From positions 1 through 6,525 of the forward strand of contig QKGW01000299.1 in assembly GCA_003250275.1 (NCBI GenBank): a stretch of DNA of 6,525 nt. The letters run 5' to 3'. This DNA comes from Alphaproteobacteria bacterium (GTDB lineage: Bacteria; Pseudomonadota; Alphaproteobacteria; Rhodospirillales; Rhodospirillaceae). The position numbers and the translations under genes are program-made. Each line of letters opens with the position of its first letter. The first letter of the stretch is position 1. The notes under the pieces are model-generated. The model was given only the letters and a program-made list of their open reading frames with translations, was not told where the DNA came from and searched no databases. Positions 1 to 6,525 of the stretch are shown here, piece after piece.

Positions 1-665
<665 letters not shown>

Positions 666-667
666 GG

Positions 668-1243
668 TCAGACCTGCATGATTTCCTGTTCTTTGGCGGC
701 GACGATCTCGTCGACCTGCTTGATCGTGCGGTCGGTGAGCTTCTGGATCTCTTCGCCATGGGCGTGAAGGTCGTCCTTCGACACCGAGCCGTCCTTCTCC
801 GCCTTCTTGAGCGATTCCATGCCGTCGCGGCGCGCGTTGCGCACCGAGATGCGGCTCTGCTCGGCGTACTTGCCGGCGATCTTGGTGAGATCGCGGCGGC
901 GTTCCTCGGTCAGCGGCGGAATCGGCACGCGCACGTTCTGGCCGTCGACCACCGGGTTGAGGCCGAGACCGGAATCGCGGATCGCCTTTTCGACCGCCTT
1001 CACCGAGCCCTTGTCCCACACCTGGACCGAGAGCATCCGCGGCTCGGGCACACCGATGCTGCCGATCTGCTTGAGCGGGGTGAGCGCGCCGTAGACCTCG
1101 GCCTGGATCGGCTCCAGCAGGCCCGCGTGCGCACGACCGGTGCGCAGACCCGCGAGTTCCTTCTTCAAGGCATCGATGGCAGCTTCCATGCGCTCTTCGA
1201 CTTCGAGAAGAAGTTCATCAAAATCAAACGGTTCTGCGGACAT
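668..1243 (-). CDS. frr: Ribosome recycling factor
   Basis: RRF works with EF-G in the cytoplasm to split the post-termination ribosome so that its subunits can be reused. The protein has 191 residues, close to the usual 185, and is complete. Domain I is the long three-helix bundle, with IDALKKELAGLRTGRAHAGL at about 23-42 and the highly conserved PPLTEERRRDLTKIAG at 109-124. RISVRNARRDGM at 131-142 carries the arginine cluster known to be needed for ribosome binding. The C-terminal helix holds QKLTDRTIKQVDEIVAAKEQEIMQV at 167-191. Domain II lies between them, roughly residues 31-105. The ATG at 1243 follows the pyrH TAA by one base and has a good ribosome binding site, AGAGAGGA at 1249-1256, lying inside the end of pyrH. 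This implies coupled translation from a shared message with pyrH and uppS. Nothing is unusual about it. Confidence 0.98.
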   Translation of the reverse strand: MSAEPFDFDELLLEVEERMEAAIDALKKELAGLRTGRAHAGLLEPIQAEVYGALTPLKQIGSIGVPEPRMLSVQVWDKGSVKAVEKAIRDSGLGLNPVVDGQNVRVPIPPLTEERRRDLTKIAGKYAEQSRISVRNARRDGMESLKKAEKDGSVSKDDLHAHGEEIQKLTDRTIKQVDEIVAAKEQEIMQV

Positions 1244-1244
1244 T

Positions 1245-1973
1245 TTAATCCTCTCTGGCGATGATCGTATAGAGCTGCTGTTCCCCTCCGAGCACGCGGC
1301 GCAGAGAGCGTTCCTCGTGCAAGGAGAACACCAGGATCGGAATGTTGTTCTCGCGGGCGAGCGCGATCGCCGAAGCGTCCATGACGTTCAGCCCGCGCAC
1401 CAGCACCTCGGTGAAGGTCAGGCGGTCGTAGCGCACCGCGTCGGGGTTGCGCTTCGGGTCGGCCGAATAGACGCCGTCGACCTGCGTCGCCTTCATCAGC
1501 GCATCGCAGTTCATTTCGGCGGCGCGCAGCGCGGCGGCGGTGTCGGTGGTGAAGAACGGGTTGCCGGTGCCGGCGGCGAAGATCACCACCCGGCCCTTCT
1601 CCATGTGGCGGATCGCGCGGCGGCGGATGTAGGGTTCGCACACCGTCGCCATCGGGATCGCGGAGAGCACCCGCGACGGAACGCCCTTGCGCTCGAGCGC
1701 GTCCTGGACCGCGAGCGCGTTGATAACCGTGGCGAGCATTCCCATGTGGTCGGCGGTGGCGCGGTCCATGCCGCGGGTCGCGCCGGTGACGCCGCGGAAG
1801 ATGTTGCCGCCGCCGATGACGACGCAGATCTCGACCCCGGCGTCGTGGACGTCCTTGACCTCGGAAGCGAGGCGCTCGACGACGCGCTCGTCCAGCCCGT
1901 ATTCCTGCTCCCCCATCAGGCCTTCACCCGACAATTTCAGCAGAATACGACGGAACTGGGACTGCGCGGTCAT
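1245..1973 (-). CDS. pyrH: Uridylate (UMP) kinase
   Basis: PyrH phosphorylates UMP to UDP with ATP, an essential step of pyrimidine nucleotide synthesis in the cytoplasm. Bacterial PyrH is a hexamer of the amino-acid-kinase fold, known to be activated by GTP and inhibited by UTP. The protein has 242 residues, typical of the family. Visible motifs are LLKLSGEGL at 11-19 (nucleotide phosphate binding), VVIGGGNIFRG at 51-61, MDRATADHMGMLATVINALA at 69-88, the UMP-binding region GTGNPFFTTDTAA at 135-147, and the nucleotide-binding KATQVDGVYSADPK at 161-174. The frame stays open upstream as far as 2177, but the start is placed at the ATG at 1973. Family homology begins there, a strong ribosome binding site precedes it, and the longer version would run through a terminator. 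It heads the pyrH-frr-uppS unit and probably has its own promoter at 2028-2055. Confidence 0.98.
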   Translation of the reverse strand: MTAQSQFRRILLKLSGEGLMGEQEYGLDERVVERLASEVKDVHDAGVEICVVIGGGNIFRGVTGATRGMDRATADHMGMLATVINALAVQDALERKGVPSRVLSAIPMATVCEPYIRRRAIRHMEKGRVVIFAAGTGNPFFTTDTAAALRAAEMNCDALMKATQVDGVYSADPKRNPDAVRYDRLTFTEVLVRGLNVMDASAIALARENNIPILVFSLHEERSLRRVLGGEQQLYTIIARED

Positions 1974-1977
1974 GATA

Positions 1978-1984
1978 CCCCCTC
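1978..1984 (-). promoter_or_regulatory. pyrH ribosome binding site
   Basis: The minus strand reads GAGGGGG here, ending 4 bases before the ATG at 1973 (7 bases from the GAGG core). It fixes the pyrH start against the longer open frame that begins at 2177. Confidence 0.8.
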
Positions 1985-2027
1985 GAACGGAAAAAACGCT
2001 TGCGCCGCACCGGACGGCACCGGCGCG

Positions 2028-2055
2028 ATGATACACGATAATTGCAGACTGTCTT
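2028..2055 (-). promoter_or_regulatory. Candidate sigma-70-type promoter for pyrH-frr-uppS
   Basis: On the minus strand a -35-like AAGACA (2050-2055, 4 of 6 consensus matches) and a -10-like TATCAT (2028-2033, 5 of 6) are separated by 16 bases. Transcription would begin near 2021, giving a leader of about 48 bases before pyrH. The position just downstream of a strong terminator supports the call, since pyrH would otherwise have no message. No start site has been measured. Confidence 0.55.
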
Positions 2056-2063
2056 AGGAAGAA

Positions 2064-2102
2064 TCCGCCCGGATGCGGACCTCCCGGCCCGGAAAAGCGG
2101 GC
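2064..2102 (-). other. Two small hairpins between the tsf terminator and the pyrH promoter
   Basis: Two perfect 5-base-pair stems lie side by side. The first is 2087-2091 with 2098-2102 (minus strand GCCCG, loop CTTTTC, CGGGC). The second is 2064-2068 with 2075-2079 (TCCGC, loop ATCCGG, GCGGA). The first begins directly after the terminator's T run. Stems this short arise easily in GC-rich DNA, so no function is claimed. They may add to termination of read-through transcripts. Confidence 0.3.
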
Positions 2103-2131
2103 AAAAAAAGGGGGATCGCTTCCGATCCCCC
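2103..2131 (-). terminator. Rho-independent terminator after tsf
   Basis: On the minus strand a perfect 9-base-pair stem, GGGGGATCG with CGATCCCCC (2123-2131 with 2110-2118), closes a GAAG tetraloop at 2119-2122. Seven T residues follow at 2103-2109. The stem starts 20 bases after the tsf stop codon. This is a classic intrinsic terminator, and it ends the rpsB-tsf unit before pyrH. Confidence 0.93.
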
Positions 2132-2151
2132 CGGATTTTGGGTTGGGCCGA

Positions 2152-3078
2152 TCAGGCGCCCTTGACCGCCGCGGCAACTTCGGCGGCGAAGTCCGACTCT
2201 TCCTTCTCGATGCCCTCGCCGAGCGCCATGCGCACGAAGCCGGTGAGCTTCACCGGGGCGCCGACGGTCTTCTCGGCATCGGCCAGGACCTTGGTGATCT
2301 TGGTTTCGCCGTCGATGACGAAGAGCTGCTCGAGGAGGACGGTCTCCTCGTAGTACTTGCGGATGCGGCCGTCGACCATCTTCTCGATGATCGCCTCGGG
2401 CTTGCCGGAGGCGCGCGCCTGCTCGGAGAGCACGTCGCGCTCGCGGGCGAGCGCGTCGGCGTCGACCGACGAGACGTCGAGGAAGAGCGGGTTCGCGGCG
2501 GCGACGTGCATCGCGATCTGCTTGCCGAGGCCTTCGAGCGCGGCGACGTCGCCGGTCGACTCAAGCGCGACGAGCACGCCGATCTTGCCGAGGTTCGGCG
2601 CCACCTGGGCGTGAACGTAGGCGGCGACCACGCCGTTCGAGACCTTGAGCGCGGCGCAGCGGCGCAGACGCATGTTCTCGCCGATGGTGCCGACCATCTC
2701 GGTCAGCTGTTCCTGGACGTTGCGGCCGGCTTCGCCGTAGGGCAGCGCGCCGAGCGCTTCGACGTCGGCGGCGTCGAGCGCGAGGCCCGCGACCTTGGCG
2801 ACGTAGGTCTGGAAGATTTCGTTGCGGGCGACGAAGTCGGTCTCCGAGTTCACCTCGACGACGGCGGCGGCCTTATCGGTCACGGAAACGCCGACGAGAC
2901 CCTCAGCGGCGACGCGGCCGGCCTTCTTGGCGGCAGCGGCGAGACCCTTCTTACGCAGCCAGTCCACGGCGGCTTCGATGTCACCGTCGGTTTCGGCCAG
3001 CGCCTTCTTGCAGTCCATCATTCCGGCGCCGGACTTCTCACGAAGTTCCTTGACGAGAGCGGCGGTAATCGCGGCCAT
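2152..3078 (-). CDS. tsf: Translation elongation factor Ts
   Basis: EF-Ts is the nucleotide exchange factor of EF-Tu: it expels GDP so that EF-Tu can reload GTP and bind aminoacyl-tRNA. The protein has 308 residues, a little longer than the 283 of E. coli and normal for alphaproteobacteria. The N-terminal UBA-like EF-Tu-binding domain holds VKELREKSGAGMMDCKKAL at 9-27 and DIEAAVDWLRKKG at 33-45. The signature VVEVNSETDFVARNEIF is at 73-89; Asp81 and Phe82 match the pair known in E. coli to insert near the EF-Tu magnesium site. The core and C-terminal modules follow, with KYYEETVLLEQLFV at 241-254. The frame stays open upstream to 3126, but the ATG at 3078 is chosen because family homology starts there and AAAGGA sits 8 bases upstream. 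It lies 99 bases after rpsB, from which it is separated by a hairpin, and is followed by a strong terminator. Confidence 0.98.
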   Translation of the reverse strand: MAAITAALVKELREKSGAGMMDCKKALAETDGDIEAAVDWLRKKGLAAAAKKAGRVAAEGLVGVSVTDKAAAVVEVNSETDFVARNEIFQTYVAKVAGLALDAADVEALGALPYGEAGRNVQEQLTEMVGTIGENMRLRRCAALKVSNGVVAAYVHAQVAPNLGKIGVLVALESTGDVAALEGLGKQIAMHVAAANPLFLDVSSVDADALARERDVLSEQARASGKPEAIIEKMVDGRIRKYYEETVLLEQLFVIDGETKITKVLADAEKTVGAPVKLTGFVRMALGEGIEKEESDFAAEVAAAVKGA

Positions 3079-3086
3079 TTTCTCGA

Positions 3087-3092
3087 TCCTTT
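3087..3092 (-). promoter_or_regulatory. tsf ribosome binding site
   Basis: AAAGGA on the minus strand, 8 bases before the ATG at 3078. It supports that start over the 16-codon-longer open frame, which would begin inside the T-rich tail of the rpsB-tsf hairpin. Confidence 0.75.
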
Positions 3093-3113
3093 CGGGTAGA
3101 CGATACGGGTGGG

Positions 3114-3160
3114 CAAGAAAAACCAAGGCCGGGCGGTTCGCAGAACGAACCGCCGCGGCC
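3114..3160 (-). terminator. Hairpin with U-rich tail between rpsB and tsf; possible leaky terminator or attenuator
   Basis: On the minus strand a perfect 9-base-pair stem, GGCGGTTCG with CGAACCGCC (3146-3154 with 3132-3140), closes a TTCTG loop. It extends by a further 5 pairs, GGCCG with CGGCC (3156-3160 with 3127-3131), past a single bulged base at 3155. The tail reads TTGGTTTTTCTTG, with five T residues at 3118-3122 beginning 4 bases after the stem. The U run is displaced and interrupted, so full termination is unlikely. A partial terminator that lowers tsf relative to rpsB, or an mRNA-stabilising 3' hairpin for the rpsB message, fits better. The E. coli rpsB-tsf gap is also reported to hold a terminator-like hairpin. 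Confidence 0.6.
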
Positions 3161-3177
3161 CACTGGTCAGGACGCGA

Positions 3178-3960
3178 TCAGTTCGCGGCTTCCGGAGCCT
3201 CGGCTTCCGGGGCGGCTTCCTCGGCGAACACTTCCTCGGCGGCGCCGATGTCGACGCCGGCATCGGTGAGTTCGGCCTGGATGCCGTCGAGCACCGCGCC
3301 CGAGATCAGCTCGCAGTAGGTGTTGATGGCGCGGATCGCGTCATCGTTGCCGGGAACCGGGAAGTCGATGGTGTCCGGGTCGGAGTTGCTGTCGCAGATC
3401 GCGACGACCGGAATGCCGAGCTTCTTGGCTTCCTGAACCGCAAGGCTCTCCTTGAGGGTGTCGATGACGAACAGGATGTCCGGCAGGCCGCCCATGTCCT
3501 TGATGCCGCCGAGCGCGCGCTCGAGCTTGTCGCGCTCACGGTTGAGGTTGAGCTGCTCGCGCTTGGTGAGGCCCTGCACTTCGCCGTTGGCGATGCGCTG
3601 GTCGATCTCGCGCAGGCGGCGGATCGAGAGCGACACGGTCTTCCAGTTGGTCAGCATACCGCCGAGCCAGCGGTGGTTGACGTAGTACTGGCCGCAACGC
3701 TTCGCCGCATCGGCGATCGGGTCCTGGGCCTGGCGCTTGGTGCCGACGAACAGGACGCGGCCGCCACCGGCCACCACCTGCTGCACCGCCTGCATCGCGC
3801 GATAGAGCATCGGCACGGTCTGCTGCAGGTCGATGATGTGGATGTTGTCGCGCGAGCCGAAGAGGAACGGAGCCATCTTCGGGTTCCAGCGGCGGGTGTT
3901 GTGGCCGAAGTGCACACCAGCCTGAATCAGCTGGCTCATCGAGAAGGTCGGAAGCGCCAT
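3178..3960 (-). CDS. rpsB: 30S ribosomal protein S2
   Basis: S2 is a late-assembling protein of the small ribosomal subunit, located at the junction of head and body, and is needed for S1 to join the ribosome. The protein has 260 residues, near the family norm of about 240-260. The N-terminal signature LIQAGVHFGHNTRRWNPKMAPF is at 11-32, followed by IHIIDLQQTV at 40-49, VLFVGTKRQAQ at 69-79, YYVNHRWLGGMLTNW at 92-106, a coiled-coil insertion at about 113-150, DILFVIDTLKE at 161-171 and IDFPVPGNDDAIRAI at 198-212. The last 25 or so residues form an acidic, alanine-rich tail (EE, EAPEAEAPEA-like), common in alphaproteobacterial S2. The ATG at 3960 begins the usual MALP start, with GAGGA at 3965-3969 as ribosome binding site. 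It is followed by tsf in the widely conserved order; S2 is known in E. coli to repress its own operon through its leader. Confidence 0.98.
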   Translation of the reverse strand: MALPTFSMSQLIQAGVHFGHNTRRWNPKMAPFLFGSRDNIHIIDLQQTVPMLYRAMQAVQQVVAGGGRVLFVGTKRQAQDPIADAAKRCGQYYVNHRWLGGMLTNWKTVSLSIRRLREIDQRIANGEVQGLTKREQLNLNRERDKLERALGGIKDMGGLPDILFVIDTLKESLAVQEAKKLGIPVVAICDSNSDPDTIDFPVPGNDDAIRAINTYCELISGAVLDGIQAELTDAGVDIGAAEEVFAEEAAPEAEAPEAAN

Positions 3961-4061
3961 AATATCCTCGCTTTTCCGGTTGAAACGTCCGCGAGCCGCA
4001 GGAGGAAACCTCCACCGGAGCGACCATGCATGGGCATGGCCGCAAGGCCCGCGTGAGTGAT
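3961..4061 (-). promoter_or_regulatory. Structured leader of rpsB with alternative hairpins near the ribosome binding site
   Basis: The roughly 100-base leader can fold in several ways on the minus strand. A 7-pair stem, GGCCATG with CATGGTC (4035-4041 with 4022-4028, one G-U pair), has a 6-base loop. GGAGG (4009-4013) can pair with CCTCC (4001-4005) across a 3-base loop. That excludes a second hairpin, CTCC (4017-4020) with GGAG (4010-4013). TCCTC at 4002-4006 is also exactly complementary to the rpsB ribosome binding site GAGGA at 3965-3969. GGAGG and the ribosome binding site could therefore compete for the same CCTCC. This is the layout expected of an autoregulatory leader, and S2 is the obvious candidate ligand, but that is inference. 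The leader's 5' limit depends on the promoter call. Confidence 0.4.
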
Positions 4062-4067
4062 GCGGCT

Positions 4068-4096
4068 GAAATAGCGGCTCGGAGGCCGCAATGCAA
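4068..4096 (-). promoter_or_regulatory. Candidate promoter for rpsB
   Basis: On the minus strand TTGCAT (4091-4096) and TATTTC (4068-4073) are separated by 17 bases. Each matches only 3 of 6 consensus positions, but the spacing is ideal and the location 108 bases upstream of rpsB is sensible. The spacer holds GCGGC-CTCCGA-GCCGC (4074-4089), a 5-pair hairpin followed by TATTT. This could instead be a weak terminator for dnaE, so the same bases may serve either role. Confidence 0.35.
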
Positions 4097-4110
4097 GCGT
4101 TATTCGGATG

Positions 4111-6525
<2,415 letters not shown>

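Noticed and set aside
1974..2177. A 68-residue N-terminal extension of pyrH
   Set aside because: The frame happens to stay open but runs through the tsf terminator and the promoter candidate. Family homology and a strong ribosome binding site both begin at 1973.
2143..3099. A 318-codon plus-strand open frame opposite tsf, with similar ones opposite rpsB, pyrH, frr and uppS
   Set aside because: All are shadows of the minus-strand genes: low-complexity composition, no recognisable motifs and no independent ribosome binding evidence.
3079..3126. A 16-residue N-terminal extension of tsf starting at 3126
   Set aside because: It would start in the tail of the rpsB-tsf hairpin with no ribosome binding site. 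The conserved EF-Ts start and a good site are at 3078.
3094..3126. A separate tsf promoter (TTGGTT with TATCGT)
   Set aside because: The 15-base spacing is short, both boxes match poorly, and they coincide with the U-rich tail of the hairpin.
4024..4033. The 10-base palindrome CCATGCATGG in the rpsB leader as an operator
   Set aside because: A single short palindrome, explained by the overlapping leader stem; no second copy or known operator match is seen.
3936..4037. A 33-codon upstream open frame (starting MPMHGR) in the rpsB leader, overlapping the start of rpsB out of frame
   Set aside because: There is no ribosome binding site before its ATG and the composition is unremarkable. It is probably chance, although a conserved uORF in relatives would change this.

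Overview
The window is an uninterrupted piece of bacterial core chromosome, and every gene lies on the minus strand. In transcription order (right to left) it holds dnaE (5' end cut by the window edge), rpsB, tsf, pyrH, frr and uppS (3' end cut by the window edge). The high GC content, GC-rich third codon positions, the rpsB-tsf-pyrH-frr-uppS order and the protein sequences point to an alphaproteobacterium. A Rhodospirillales-like lineage is my guess from the style of the proteins, not a demonstrated assignment.

Region by region: 4111-6525 is the C-terminal two thirds of the replicative DNA polymerase III alpha subunit. 3961-4110 is a 150-base gap with a candidate promoter and a structured leader in front of ribosomal protein S2 (rpsB, 3178-3960). 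3079-3177 separates rpsB from elongation factor Ts (tsf, 2152-3078) and holds a strong hairpin with a U-rich tail, which looks like a leaky terminator or attenuator. 1974-2151 holds a textbook Rho-independent terminator just after tsf, two small hairpins, and a candidate promoter for the next unit. 1-1973 is the tightly packed pyrH-frr-uppS unit: 1 base between pyrH and frr, 2 bases between frr and uppS.

The genes work together loosely. rpsB, tsf and frr supply a small-subunit protein, the EF-Tu recycling factor and the ribosome recycling factor. pyrH makes UDP for RNA, DNA and nucleotide-sugar synthesis. uppS makes undecaprenyl diphosphate, the lipid carrier for cell-wall precursors. dnaE replicates the chromosome. 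All six reading frames look intact, with their key residues present.

I found no mobile element, CRISPR array, tRNA, rRNA, phage gene or unfamiliar protein-coding gene. No gap exceeds 300 bases. The long plus-strand open frames are antisense shadows of the genes. The observations worth a second look are regulatory: the rpsB leader with mutually exclusive hairpins that may mask its ribosome binding site, the rpsB-tsf hairpin, and the terminator/promoter pair that splits tsf from pyrH. I see no evidence here of a previously undescribed system.
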